Shown: positions 8,533 through 17,791, counted from the stretch's first letter. The stretch is DNA of 64,000 nt from Mangrovicella endophytica (GCF_002893625.1 NZ_PKMZ01000001.1:310001-374000); one strand, 5' to 3'. Made by a program: numbers and translations. Notes: generated from the sequence alone by a model not told the origin.

Positions 8533-8574
8533 GACGTTCCGCGCCCGAATCGATTGATTCGGGTACGAAACGTC
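8533..8574. repeat. 42-bp imperfect palindrome between ku and the nuclease gene
   Basis: Arms 8533-8551 and 8556-8574 match at 16 of 19 positions around a GATT centre. The inner 8 bp (8544-8551 with 8556-8563) and outer 6 bp are perfect. It sits in the 237-base divergent promoter region, about 60 bases upstream of ku and 136 bases upstream of the nuclease start. It could be a shared operator or extrude as a hairpin. Confidence 0.6.
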
Positions 8575-8709
8575 GCAGATGAGGAAAGTGGTTGATGATC
8601 ATCATCTTGCGCGCGACAGAGCTTGCGCCGGACGTCCGGCGACACCAGCCTTTGGGGCTGATCCGTCCCGACGATCGATGATCCACCGCTTCAAGACGAC
8701 TGACCGCCC

Positions 8710-9840
8710 GTGATCCGCATCCTCCACACTGCCGACTGGCAGATCGGCAAGCCCTTCGGCGGCTACGACCTCGATCGCCGCGGCGAACTACGCGCGGCCC
8801 GCTTCGGCGCGGTCGAACGAATCGCGGCACTGGCGAAGCAGCGCGGCTGCGACGCGGTGCTGGTCGCAGGCGACGCCTTTGACGACAACACGGTGTCGGA
8901 TCGCGAGTTGCGCCGGACCCTTGATGCGATGCGGGGATTTGCGGGTCCCTGGGTGCTGCTGCCGGGCAATCACGATGCGGCCTTGAGCGTTTCGGTCTGG
9001 ACGCGCCTGCGTTCGATGATCGAAGCGGCGAACGTCGTCATCGCCGACGCGCCGGAGCCAATCACGCTCTGCGACGGTCGGCTCGCCATCCTGCCGGCGC
9101 CGCTGACGCGGCGGCACGAAGGCGCCGACCTCACCGCCTGGTTCGACACAGCCGAGACGCCGCGCGGTGCGGTTCGGGTCGGCCTGGCGCATGGCTCGGT
9201 CGCCAACCGCCTGCCGGAGGCAGCCGAGAGTGGCAACCCCATCGCCGACGACCGGGCAGAGCGGGCGCGGCTCGCTTATCTCGCCCTTGGCGACTGGCAT
9301 GGCTTCATCGAGATCGCCCCGCGCACTTACTATAGCGGCACGCCGGAACCGGATCGCTATCCCGCCAACCAGCCGGGCCACGTTGCGCTTGTCGAGATCG
9401 ACGCGCCTGGTGCGCCGCCTCGCGTGGAGCGCGTTGAGGTTGCGCGTTTCCGCTGGGCGGAGGTGAGCGTGCATCTGCTCGGTGATGCCGGCGAGCTTGA
9501 TGCGGCGCTTGCAGCTTTCGACCGTCCCGGCGAGACGCTGGTCCAGCTGCGGCTCGAGGGCCGCCTGCCGCTCCGCGAACGCGTCAGCCTGGAGAAACGC
9601 CTGGCCGACTGGAGCGCGCGCTTCTTCGACCTGCGTGTCGATGATGGTGGCCTCGTCGACGAGCCGGACGGCGATGACCTCGACGCGATCGATGTTGCCG
9701 GCTTCGTGCGCGTGGCGATCGAGCGCCTGCGCGCCAAGGCGGCCGATCCTGCCGACCCGGAGCGGGAGGCGGCAGCTCTGGCCCTGCGCATTGCCTATGT
9801 CGAGCATGCGCGGCTCGGCGTGGCGGGAGAGCGCCGATGA
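8710..9840 (+). CDS. SbcD/YhaO-like DNA repair exonuclease (calcineurin-type metallophosphoesterase)
   Basis: A 376-aa nuclease. The phosphoesterase motifs are all present: LHTADWQIG (D-x-x replaces the usual D-x-H), VAGDAFDD, LLPGNHD and later GLAHGSV and LGDWHGF. The C-terminal third is a capping domain. It matches the SbcD/Mre11/YhaO group, which processes DNA ends and hairpins with an SMC-like partner; that partner overlaps its 3' end by four bases (ATGA). The only good start is GTG at 8710. Divergence from ku-ligD places two break-processing systems back to back. Confidence 0.88.
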   Translation: MIRILHTADWQIGKPFGGYDLDRRGELRAARFGAVERIAALAKQRGCDAVLVAGDAFDDNTVSDRELRRTLDAMRGFAGPWVLLPGNHDAALSVSVWTRLRSMIEAANVVIADAPEPITLCDGRLAILPAPLTRRHEGADLTAWFDTAETPRGAVRVGLAHGSVANRLPEAAESGNPIADDRAERARLAYLALGDWHGFIEIAPRTYYSGTPEPDRYPANQPGHVALVEIDAPGAPPRVERVEVARFRWAEVSVHLLGDAGELDAALAAFDRPGETLVQLRLEGRLPLRERVSLEKRLADWSARFFDLRVDDGGLVDEPDGDDLDAIDVAGFVRVAIERLRAKAADPADPEREAAALALRIAYVEHARLGVAGERR

Positions 9841-12464
9841 TCCTGAGCGGCCTGACGATCCGTGACTTCGCCGGGGTTCAGACTGTCGAACTCACCGGTC
9901 TCCACCCCGGGCTGAATGTCATCGTCGGCGACAACGAGGCCGGCAAGTCCACGCTCCTGATGGCGCTGCGTGCGGCCCTGTTCCAGAAGCATCGCGCAGG
10001 CGGCGAGGCGGCCCGCAACCTTTCACCCTACAATCGCCAGGTCCGTCCCGAGATCGCGCTGGACTTCTCGATCGGCGACACGGCTTATGCGCTGCGCAAG
10101 GCGTTTATCCAGCGGCCGGATGCCCAGCTCGAATGGAGTGGCGGGAAATTGTCGGGCGATGCGGTCGAGGAGAAGCTCGCCGAACTTTTCCGCTTCTCGC
10201 ATCCGGGCCGCGGCGAATCGAAGCTCGACGCCAATCAGGGAGCCTTCGGGCTCCTTTGGGTGGAGCAGGGGCGCTCGGTGGGCGGCATCGATCTCGGTGC
10301 CGGCAAGGACGCAGTCACGGCGTCACTCGAAGGCGAGATCGGCCAGATCCTCGGCGGCGAGCGCGGCCGTCTTCTCCTGACGGCTGCGAAGGTGCGGCAG
10401 GACCAGTTCTTCACGGAAACCGGCCGGCCGAAGACCGGCAGCGCCTTGAAGATCATCGAGGAGGAACTCGCGGCGTTGGCGGGCGAGCTGCAGCGGCGCG
10501 AGGCCGAACAGCGAGACTACGAGGACAAGCTCGACCGGTTGCGCAATCTGCGCCACACGCTCTCGGGCTATCAGGCTGATGCCGCTCTCCAGCGGGCGGA
10601 GGATGAGGATGACGCAGCCCGCCGCAGCGCGGCCGACATCGAGGCCTTGCTGCGGGACAGGGACGGCGCGGCCCGTGATCTCGCTCATGCCGAGGCGCGC
10701 CGCCAGCATGCCGGCGAGCGGCTGCGGGACCGGGAGCTGTCGCAGGCGAGCCGGGCCGAAGCCGAGGACAAGGCGGCAAAGGCGGCGGACAAGCTTGCGA
10801 CCTGCCGTGACGACTTCGCGGCGGCCGACACGCGGTATGAGACGGCGCGTCAGGCAGCCGATGTGGCGCGCCAGACCCTGGACAATGCGGAGCGCCGCCT
10901 AGCCAGCGTCGAGCGGCGCGAAGAGGCGGAGGAGCTCGTCCGCCGACGGAGCCTTGCCGGGGAGCGGCTGACGGCGGTCGAGGCGATCGAGGCCAAGTTG
11001 GCGGAGCTGCGCGGTCAGCCGGCCGTGGTCGACGACTCCGTGGTGGCCGCGATCGAAGCCGCCGAGCGCGAGTCGCAGGAAGCGGCCATCCGCCGTTCGG
11101 CCGCCGCCGCACTGGTCCGGTTCGAGCCGGCATCGGGCCAGGCGGTCGGGACAAGAACGGGGCAGGTGGGCTCCGACATCCCGGTCAAGGTGGAGAGTGA
11201 AACCATCTTCGACCTGCAGGGCTTTGGGCGGATCGTCGTCACGCCTGGCGGACAGGCCGGTGACCTGGCGCGTATCGCGGAGGATGCCGAGCGTCGGCTG
11301 GCAACGCTGCTCGCCCGCCATGGCCTCGCCTCAGTGGATCACGCCCGGCGCGAGCGGCGCGCCGCCGAGGAGCGGCGGCTGGCGGAGCGCGCCCTGCAGG
11401 CGGAGCTGAAGGCGCTGGCACCCCAGGGGTCCGCATCGCTCCGCGAGGAGGCTGCCGTGCTTGACCGGCGACTCGCTGAGGCGAACGCGGCGGACGATCG
11501 GTCGCTGGCGGGAACGCTTCCGACGCGGGCGGAGGCGCGACAGGCGCTCGCCGATGCCCGCGATGCCGCGAAGGCGGCCGAGGCGACGCTGGCCGTCTCC
11601 CGCGCCGAGCGGGACGCTCGCAGTGCTTCGCTGGTTCGCGCCGAAGCCGACGCCGAGCACGCCGCGGCCCATCTCAAGCGCTTGGCAGCCGACATCGCGA
11701 ATGCCGAGGCAGCGCTCCCCTTGGAGACGCTGCGGAACGAACTCGCCGCGGCCGAGCTCGATCGCAGTGCCAAGGCGGCCGTGTCCGAGCAGAAGCGCGC
11801 GGCCTTCGAGGCCGCCGATCCGGAGGCGATCCGGCTGGAGCTGAAGCGGGCATCCGGAGCGCTGGAGGTGCTGCGCCGGACGCTGGCGGATCTCGAACGG
11901 CAAAGCGTCTCGCTCGAAGCGGAGATCCGCACCCTCGGCCTCAATGGTCTGGGCGAGGATATCGCTCGGCTGGAGGGCGAGATCGACGTAGCCCGGCGCC
12001 GGCGCGACAAGCTGGCCTTGGAGGCTGATGCGTCGCGGCTCCTCTATGGCACCCTCATCGAGGCGCAGCGGGATGCACGCGACAGCTGGCTCGGGCCGAT
12101 CAAGACGCAGGTCGGACCCTACCTGCGGCTCATCCATCCTGGCAGCGAGGTCGAACTCGACGAAGAGACGCTGGAGATCAAGAGCCTGCACCGGCGCGGC
12201 GTCCAGGAGCGCTTCGAGCGTCTCTCCGCCGGCGCGCGCGAGCAGGTCGCCGTGGTGACACGGTTGGCGCTGGCGCAGGTCCTCAAGAAGGGCGGCCATC
12301 CCGCGGCGGTGATTCTGGACGATGCGCTCGTCAATACGGACGAGAAGCGGCTCTCTCAGATGCACCTCGTGCTGCAGAAGGCGGCGGAGGATCTGCAGAT
12401 TATCGTCTTGACCTGCCGGGAGCGCGACTTCCATCGGCTGGGTGCGCCGATCTTCCGTCTATAG
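9837..12464 (+). CDS. SMC-like AAA ATPase, YhaN/SbcC-type partner of the nuclease
   Basis: An 875-aa ATPase with Walker A (GDNEAGKST, residues 31-39) at the N-terminus, long charged coiled coils (about 190-400 and 480-730), and C-terminal signature and Walker B regions (LSAGAREQVAV, AVILDDALVNTD). This is the SbcC/Rad50 layout, but I find no CXXC zinc-hook; the centre (about 415-470) is instead a coil-breaking, probably beta-rich segment with GQVGSDIPVKVES. That fits the YhaN branch rather than classical SbcC. It is translationally coupled to the nuclease gene, so both probably form one end-processing complex. Confidence 0.85.
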   Translation: MILSGLTIRDFAGVQTVELTGLHPGLNVIVGDNEAGKSTLLMALRAALFQKHRAGGEAARNLSPYNRQVRPEIALDFSIGDTAYALRKAFIQRPDAQLEWSGGKLSGDAVEEKLAELFRFSHPGRGESKLDANQGAFGLLWVEQGRSVGGIDLGAGKDAVTASLEGEIGQILGGERGRLLLTAAKVRQDQFFTETGRPKTGSALKIIEEELAALAGELQRREAEQRDYEDKLDRLRNLRHTLSGYQADAALQRAEDEDDAARRSAADIEALLRDRDGAARDLAHAEARRQHAGERLRDRELSQASRAEAEDKAAKAADKLATCRDDFAAADTRYETARQAADVARQTLDNAERRLASVERREEAEELVRRRSLAGERLTAVEAIEAKLAELRGQPAVVDDSVVAAIEAAERESQEAAIRRSAAAALVRFEPASGQAVGTRTGQVGSDIPVKVESETIFDLQGFGRIVVTPGGQAGDLARIAEDAERRLATLLARHGLASVDHARRERRAAEERRLAERALQAELKALAPQGSASLREEAAVLDRRLAEANAADDRSLAGTLPTRAEARQALADARDAAKAAEATLAVSRAERDARSASLVRAEADAEHAAAHLKRLAADIANAEAALPLETLRNELAAAELDRSAKAAVSEQKRAAFEAADPEAIRLELKRASGALEVLRRTLADLERQSVSLEAEIRTLGLNGLGEDIARLEGEIDVARRRRDKLALEADASRLLYGTLIEAQRDARDSWLGPIKTQVGPYLRLIHPGSEVELDEETLEIKSLHRRGVQERFERLSAGAREQVAVVTRLALAQVLKKGGHPAAVILDDALVNTDEKRLSQMHLVLQKAAEDLQIIVLTCRERDFHRLGAPIFRL

Positions 12465-12815
12465 CCTCCGATCAGCCGAATCCTGCCGCAGAACAGGCTC
12501 CGCGCGAAGCTGTGTCGAAGCTTGCGGACTGTGAAGAAACGCCGTGAAACGGCTTGCGTGTTACCATTTCGTTAATCTTCGTTGACCGGTCGTTTACGAA
12601 AAAGTGGCTTCCGCGCAACAGGGGTGTGTCCAAAGGGCCCCAGGACACGGTTGCAGTCATTTCACAGATTGCATCCGGCGGGCGTCTGAATAATGTCGCC
12701 TCAGGAAGAGCGAGGGGGACATCGCTTCGGTCTTTCGCAAGGGGATGGGGCGGGTTAGGCCGTCCTTTCGAATACGGCCCAATCTGAACCATAATAATTG
12801 ACTGGAGGTCAGGAC
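12465..12815 (+). promoter_or_regulatory. Porin promoter and leader region
   Basis: No coding frame is convincing in these 351 bases. It contains a CtrA-like TTAC-N7-TTAA box at 12561-12575 and two hairpins: GTGTCC/GGACAC at 12626-12648 and GGCCGT/ACGGCC at 12758-12779, the second 36 bases before the porin ATG. If transcription starts near the AT-rich patch at 12560-12610, the mRNA has a structured leader of about 200 bases. GGAGG ends this region as the porin ribosome site. Confidence 0.4.
12561..12575. promoter_or_regulatory. CtrA-like box TTAC-N7-TTAA
   Basis: One mismatch from the CtrA full-site consensus TTAA-N7-TTAA known in Caulobacter and Rhizobiales. It lies 240 bases upstream of the porin start. 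A near miss of this kind can occur by chance. Confidence 0.3.
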
Positions 12816-14066
12816 ATGAACATCAAGAGCCTTCTTCTCGGCTCCGCTGCGGCCCTCGTCGCAGTTTCCGGCGCTCGCGCAGCTGACGCGGTCGTCATGG
12901 CTGAGCCTGAGCCCGTTGACTACGTTCGCGTTTGCGACGTCTACGGCGCCGGCTTCTACTACATCCCGGGCACCGAGACCTGCTTGCAGATCTCCGGCTA
13001 CGTCCGCTTCAAGATCGCTGCCGCCAGCGACGTCGACAACGAAGAGGGCGACGACTACCAGGCCGGCTCGAACGTCCGCGTCCGTCTGAACTTCGACGCT
13101 CGCGAAGAGACCGAGCTCGGCACCCTGCGCGCCTTCGCTCGCGTCCAGTCCACGAACTCCTTCCAGCAGGGCGGCACGGACACCGACGACACCTACGAGA
13201 TGGATATGGGTTATATCCAGCTCGGCGGCCTGACCATGGGTTACCTCGACACGCTGTGGACCGAGGGTGACGGCTTCCAGACCGACACGGACCTCCCGGT
13301 CGGCGACTTCGAGACCAACCGCGTCTCCTACACCTTCGCTGTCGCCGGCTTCACCGCCGCGATCTCGGCGGAAGAGGACGGCACGGGCGACGCGATCCCG
13401 GACGTCGTGGCTCGCCTCGGCTACGAGGGTGGCTGGGGTGGCTTCTACATCGCCGGTTCGTATGACGAGACCGTCGTGCTCGGCGATGACGAAGATGGCT
13501 TCCCGGTTTTCGCAACCGGTACCAACTTCGGCCTCTTCCCGTATGATCTCGTCGACGACAGCGAGGACGATGGTGCCTTCGCTATCAAGGGCGCCGTGTC
13601 CCTCAAGGACCTGCTCGTCGCCAACTCCGAGCTGAAGTTCGAGGGTAGCTACGCCTTCGATCCGTCGCGTTACTCCACGCTGCAGATCTTCGACAACGTC
13701 AACACGGTCGGCGACGACGTCAACAACTTCGGCGGCACGATCCCGGTCGAGTGGCAGGTCGGTGCTGGCTACTCCCAGTCCTTCGGCAAGCTCGGCGTTG
13801 CCGTGGCTGGCGTCTACGGCCAGACCTTCGATCTGGGCGCCTTCGGCACCCTGGACGATGGCACGGTCGGAATCGTCAACGTCGGTGACGCGGAGTACTA
13901 CCGCCTGGTCGCCAACGTCGGCTACGAGATCACCAAGAACTTCTCGGTTCTCGGCGAGCTCTCCTACGCCAACCTCGACCTCAGCGACAGCGATGCCGCC
14001 TTCGCCGGTGGCGACGACGAGATCGACCAGACGACCGGCTTCGTCCAGTTCGTCCGCTCCTTCTAA
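12816..14066 (+). CDS. Outer-membrane porin, Omp2/Porin_2 family
   Basis: A 416-aa general porin of the Rhizobiales Porin_2 family (Brucella Omp2a/Omp2b type). A 22-residue signal peptide ends at ARA. The mature N-terminus has the family hallmark PVDYVRVCDVYGAGFYYIPGTETCLQISGYVRFKI-type stretch with two cysteines that probably pair. The rest alternates amphipathic strands and acidic loops and ends in a terminal aromatic (SF), the barrel-assembly signal. ATG at 12816 has GGAGG nine bases upstream. A long leader before it and a strong terminator after it make it a single-gene transcript. Confidence 0.93.
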   Translation: MNIKSLLLGSAAALVAVSGARAADAVVMAEPEPVDYVRVCDVYGAGFYYIPGTETCLQISGYVRFKIAAASDVDNEEGDDYQAGSNVRVRLNFDAREETELGTLRAFARVQSTNSFQQGGTDTDDTYEMDMGYIQLGGLTMGYLDTLWTEGDGFQTDTDLPVGDFETNRVSYTFAVAGFTAAISAEEDGTGDAIPDVVARLGYEGGWGGFYIAGSYDETVVLGDDEDGFPVFATGTNFGLFPYDLVDDSEDDGAFAIKGAVSLKDLLVANSELKFEGSYAFDPSRYSTLQIFDNVNTVGDDVNNFGGTIPVEWQVGAGYSQSFGKLGVAVAGVYGQTFDLGAFGTLDDGTVGIVNVGDAEYYRLVANVGYEITKNFSVLGELSYANLDLSDSDAAFAGGDDEIDQTTGFVQFVRSF

Positions 14067-14089
14067 TCGATCACTCGATTGGAATTCGG

Positions 14090-14124
14090 AAAGGCCCGGC
14101 GCTAGCGCCGGGCCTTTTCGTTTT
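14090..14124 (+). terminator. Strong rho-independent terminator of the porin gene
   Basis: The 14-base arms 14090-14103 and 14104-14117 are fully self-complementary (GC-rich core, CTAG at the tip) and are followed by TTTTCGTTTT. It begins 23 bases after the porin stop. Confidence 0.93.
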
Positions 14125-14288
14125 GCCCGTCATTTTGCGTTGGCGATAAGTCCGTGGTCGTTCGCATCCGCCGGCAGTCTCGTTAGGCACTAACGGTCGA
14201 TGTTATCGGCGTGAAACAATTCTCCTGCACGGTCCCGAAGCATCGCCGGCTGACGCGCTGGCGAAGGACGGTGGCAAGGAGAACGGCC

Positions 14289-15233
14289 ATGAAACTGTCA
14301 GTCGCCGGGTGCGTGGCAGCACTCGCGCTCGTGGCATCGGTCGCGCCGGCTGCGGCGCTCGACCCCTCCGTCGGCGACCGCGTGACAACGCTGACGCGCG
14401 GAACCAAGTGGAAGCCCGTCCGCCAGACGGCGATCGATTTCCCAACCTTCCACCCGCAGGGCATGGTGAAGATTGGTGACGATCTCTTCGTCTCGTCCGT
14501 CGAGATCACCAAGCCGACGACGCGCTACGATACGCCCCGTGATGGTCTTGATCGCGATGCCGGAGAAGGGCAGGGGCACCTGTTCCAGATCGGTCCGGAC
14601 GGCCAGCTGAAGAACGACCTCAGGCTCGGCGAAGGTTCGATCTATCATCCCGGCGGCATCGATTATGACGGCCGCTATCTCTGGGTGCCGGTGGCCGAGT
14701 ACCGGCCGAACAGCCGCTCGATCATCTACCGTGTCGATCCAAAGACGATGCAGGCGGAGGAAATGTTCCGTTTTGCCGATCATGTCGGCGGCCTCGTCCA
14801 TGACACGGACGCGAAGACGCTGCATGGCGTCTCATGGGGATCGCGGCGCTTCTACGCCTGGCCGCTCGACGAAAATGAGCGTCCGGCCAATCCCGATGCC
14901 GATCCGTCAAAGCTGCGGGTGATGAACCCGTCGCAATATATCGATTATCAGGACTGCAAATATGCCGGTTCGAGCCGCATGCTCTGCGCCGGGCTGAACG
15001 CCTACAAGACTGCGCCCGACGCGGCGCCGTTCCGGCTTGGCGGAATGGAACTGGTGGATCTGAAGGAGAGCCGCCCCGTCTGGCAGGTGCCGGTCGAGCT
15101 CTGGGCGCCATCGGGATTGCCGATGACGCAGAACCCCTTCTTTGTCGAGGCGACGGAGAAGGGGCTGCGCGCCTACTTTATGCCCGATGACGATCGCTCG
15201 ACGCTGTTCGTCTTTGAGACCGAGGCTCCCTGA
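14289..15233 (+). CDS. Exported DUF6454-like protein
   Basis: A 314-aa protein with a signal peptide (residues 1-24, ending PAAA). The mature part contains recurring beta-propeller-like strands (HPQGMVKIGDDLFVSSVEI, HLFQIGPDGQL, HPGGIDYDGRYLWVPVAEY, YRVDPKTM), suggesting a secreted or periplasmic propeller. It resembles proteins annotated DUF6454; no enzymatic residues can be assigned. ATG at 14289 has AAGGAG eight bases upstream and opens directly into the signal peptide, so a 26-codon upstream extension is rejected. Confidence 0.75.
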   Translation: MKLSVAGCVAALALVASVAPAAALDPSVGDRVTTLTRGTKWKPVRQTAIDFPTFHPQGMVKIGDDLFVSSVEITKPTTRYDTPRDGLDRDAGEGQGHLFQIGPDGQLKNDLRLGEGSIYHPGGIDYDGRYLWVPVAEYRPNSRSIIYRVDPKTMQAEEMFRFADHVGGLVHDTDAKTLHGVSWGSRRFYAWPLDENERPANPDADPSKLRVMNPSQYIDYQDCKYAGSSRMLCAGLNAYKTAPDAAPFRLGGMELVDLKESRPVWQVPVELWAPSGLPMTQNPFFVEATEKGLRAYFMPDDDRSTLFVFETEAP

Positions 15234-15290
15234 GCGGAGCGTTCCCGAACGGCGACCTGAGGCGGTCGCCGCCTTATTGGGTGCCGTGCC

Positions 15291-17480
15291 TCAGCCCTGC
15301 CGGCCGTAGCGCAGATCCTGCTCCACATCCACGGGAGCGCCGAGCCGCATCTTGTAGACCTGATAGTTCTCCATCACCCGCTGCACGTAGTTGCGCGTCT
15401 CGGTGAAGGGGATACGCTCGATCCAGTCGACCACCTGATCGATCGACTGGCCGCGCGGATCGCCGAAGCGGCCGATCCACTCGCGGGCCCGGCGCGGACC
15501 GGCATTGTAGGCCGCGAAGGTCAGGACGTAGGATCCGTCGAAATTGTCGATCTGCTCGCCGAGGAAGCGGCTGCCGAGCGTGGCATTGTAGCCGGGGTCG
15601 CTGATCAGCCGGTCGGCGGAGTAGGACATGCCGGCCTTCTTCGCCACGGTCTTCGCGGTACCTGGCATCAGCTGCAGCAGGCCGAGGGCGCCGGCGCCCG
15701 ACTTGGCGCTGGGATTGAAGGCGCTTTCCTGGCGCGCGATGGCATAGGCGAGGGCCTTGCCGGAGGCCGAGATGTTGGCGCTGGCCGGGATGACGCCGAT
15801 CGGGAAGGCGAGGGCTGGTGCATCGACGCCACGCCAGTAGGCCTGCTTGCCGACCTGCAGCACGAGGTGATGGTCGCCCCGACGCTCCGCCATGACCGAG
15901 AGGAGCGCCAACTCGCCCGGGCTGTCGAGCTCGTCGGCAAGGTTGTTGTAGAGGATGTTGGCGCGCCGCTCGAAGCCGATCTGCTCCAGGCGGCGGATGG
16001 CGCGCACGGCCTCGCGCGATTCGAAGCGCCGCCGCTCGGCATCGGATGCCTTCGGGAAGACGACTGGCTGCGGGCGATGGCCCAGGCGCGCCGCGGCGAG
16101 CTGGCCGTAGAAGGTGGCGCCGTAATGGGCCGCCTTGCTGTAGTAGCCGCCGGCGCTGCCCGAGCCGCCAGCCTCGGCGGCGCGGCCGAGCCAGTAATAG
16201 CTGCGCGAGCGCGACAGCGGCTTGGCCGAGAGCTCGGCGATGCGGGCGAAGTGCTTGGAGGCGGTCGAGGGATCGTTGAGGAAGCGCAGCGCGATCCAGC
16301 CGGCATGGAACTCGGCTTCCACCGCCTCGGTGGAGTTCTCCGCCGAATGGGCGGCTGCGATCCGGTAGGCGTCCCGCGTACGTCCGAGATCGAGGAGATC
16401 GCGAGCGATGATCCGGCGCTCGTTCCACCAGGCATCGGGATCGACGAGCGTGTCGCGGTCGCGCGGCGCCTTGAGGAGCACCCGCGCGGCGTCCTCGACC
16501 TTGTCGGCCTTGCGGAGCAGTTCGACCTGCGCCAGCAGATAGCCGGGATCGCCGCGCTGCGAGGAGGGCACGGCCTTCATCAGGGCCGCAGCCTTGCTAT
16601 CGCCTCGAATCACGGCCGCGCGGGCGGCATATAGCTCGCGCGCACCCGCCATGCCGGCGACGCGACCGGCGTCGGTCACCCGCTCCGAATAGAGCAGCTT
16701 GTCCATACGGTACTTGTGGTCGCCGCGGGTCAGGAGGCTGCCGAACTGGTCGAGGATCTTCTTCTCGGTCCCGGCATCCAGCTTCTCGTTGCGCCAGACG
16801 CCGGCGATCAGCGCCTTCGCCTTGCCGGCCTGACCGAACTCCAGATAAGCGCGGGCGAGTGCCATCGCGCCTTCCGGGGTCTCGGGCCGCGTGGAGGAGA
16901 AGGCAGCAACGACATCGCGTGCCGGCGGCTGCTCGCGATACAGCGCCTTCTCGCTGTTGGCGCGCAGCGTCTTCATGCCCGGCCAGCCGTCGAGCTCAGA
17001 CGCGGCGCGGGCAATCTCCACAGCCGGCACGTCCTTGCCACCCTGCAGAGCGATGGCCCAGGCGAGGATGTGGCGGTCGAGTGAGCCCGGCATCATGCCT
17101 TCGCGGATCGACCGCGCCTTGCGCACGTCGTAGCTGGCCAGCGCCTGCAGACCGTCGCGCAGTTCGCCGGCGACCGGCCGCAGATCGCTCGGCCGTGCGG
17201 ACATCGAGCTGATGGATGCCGTGAAGGCGCTCGAGGCGCCAGGCATCGGCGCCGGGGCGGGAGCGCGCATGGCCGGGATCGGGTTTGCCGCACGCACGGC
17301 CGGCGCCGAACCGAAACGCGACGGATCGAAGGCGATGCCGGAATCCGTTGCCATCGGCTTGGCGGACGGGACCGGACCGAGCAGCGGCAGGCCCCATTCC
17401 TGCGCCGGCGCTGCACTGACCATCATCGTTGCGGCGACCGCCGACAGCACGATCCGCTTTGGTGCGCTCTTGGCAGTCAT
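15291..17480 (-). CDS. slt: Soluble lytic murein transglycosylase
   Basis: A 729-aa periplasmic peptidoglycan-cleaving enzyme. After a signal peptide comes a Pro-rich segment, then a long alpha-superhelical region (about 100-540) and a C-terminal SLT domain (about 565-715). The catalytic Glu is in IARQESAFNP; GALGLLQLMPGTAK and FAAYNAGPRRAREW complete the goose-lysozyme-like motif set. ATG at 17480 is preceded by GAGAGG and begins the signal peptide. It points away from dapA across a 311-base intergenic region. It probably serves wall turnover and recycling. Confidence 0.92.
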   Translation of the reverse strand: MTAKSAPKRIVLSAVAATMMVSAAPAQEWGLPLLGPVPSAKPMATDSGIAFDPSRFGSAPAVRAANPIPAMRAPAPAPMPGASSAFTASISSMSARPSDLRPVAGELRDGLQALASYDVRKARSIREGMMPGSLDRHILAWAIALQGGKDVPAVEIARAASELDGWPGMKTLRANSEKALYREQPPARDVVAAFSSTRPETPEGAMALARAYLEFGQAGKAKALIAGVWRNEKLDAGTEKKILDQFGSLLTRGDHKYRMDKLLYSERVTDAGRVAGMAGARELYAARAAVIRGDSKAAALMKAVPSSQRGDPGYLLAQVELLRKADKVEDAARVLLKAPRDRDTLVDPDAWWNERRIIARDLLDLGRTRDAYRIAAAHSAENSTEAVEAEFHAGWIALRFLNDPSTASKHFARIAELSAKPLSRSRSYYWLGRAAEAGGSGSAGGYYSKAAHYGATFYGQLAAARLGHRPQPVVFPKASDAERRRFESREAVRAIRRLEQIGFERRANILYNNLADELDSPGELALLSVMAERRGDHHLVLQVGKQAYWRGVDAPALAFPIGVIPASANISASGKALAYAIARQESAFNPSAKSGAGALGLLQLMPGTAKTVAKKAGMSYSADRLISDPGYNATLGSRFLGEQIDNFDGSYVLTFAAYNAGPRRAREWIGRFGDPRGQSIDQVVDWIERIPFTETRNYVQRVMENYQVYKMRLGAPVDVEQDLRYGRQG

Positions 17481-17791
17481 GACAACCTCTCGACGCGGGT
17501 GCAGTGCCGGGCGCACGATGAGGCCGCCGGCGGGATGGTTTGCAAACCTCTCACAATCGGGGTGAAGACATCGTAAAGCACGGATTTCCTGCGGCCAGTC
17601 GCCTCTCTGCCATGCTTGTCTCAGCCATTGGGCTTAACTATGGTGCCGCGGCCAAAGGCGTAAAGCCGTTGTCCTCATGACCATCGTCCGGGATGCTGTT
17701 CACGACGCTGCCGGAAGGTCTCGAAACAAGCGCGATCTTTGCCGGGCGAAACGCCGTATGCCGGCCGCAAGGCCGCAGGGAGTGATGTGAA
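17481..17791. other. Divergent slt/dapA intergenic region
   Basis: About 310 bases without a credible gene, containing the divergent promoters of slt and dapA. A perfect 12-bp palindrome lies at 17537-17548. AGGGAGTGATG just before 17792 is the dapA ribosome site. Confidence 0.5.
17537..17548. promoter_or_regulatory. Perfect palindrome GGTTTGCAAACC, candidate operator
   Basis: A 12-bp perfect palindrome 57 bases upstream of the slt start and about 245 bases upstream of dapA. Its position suits an operator for slt; no regulator is adjacent. Confidence 0.3.
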
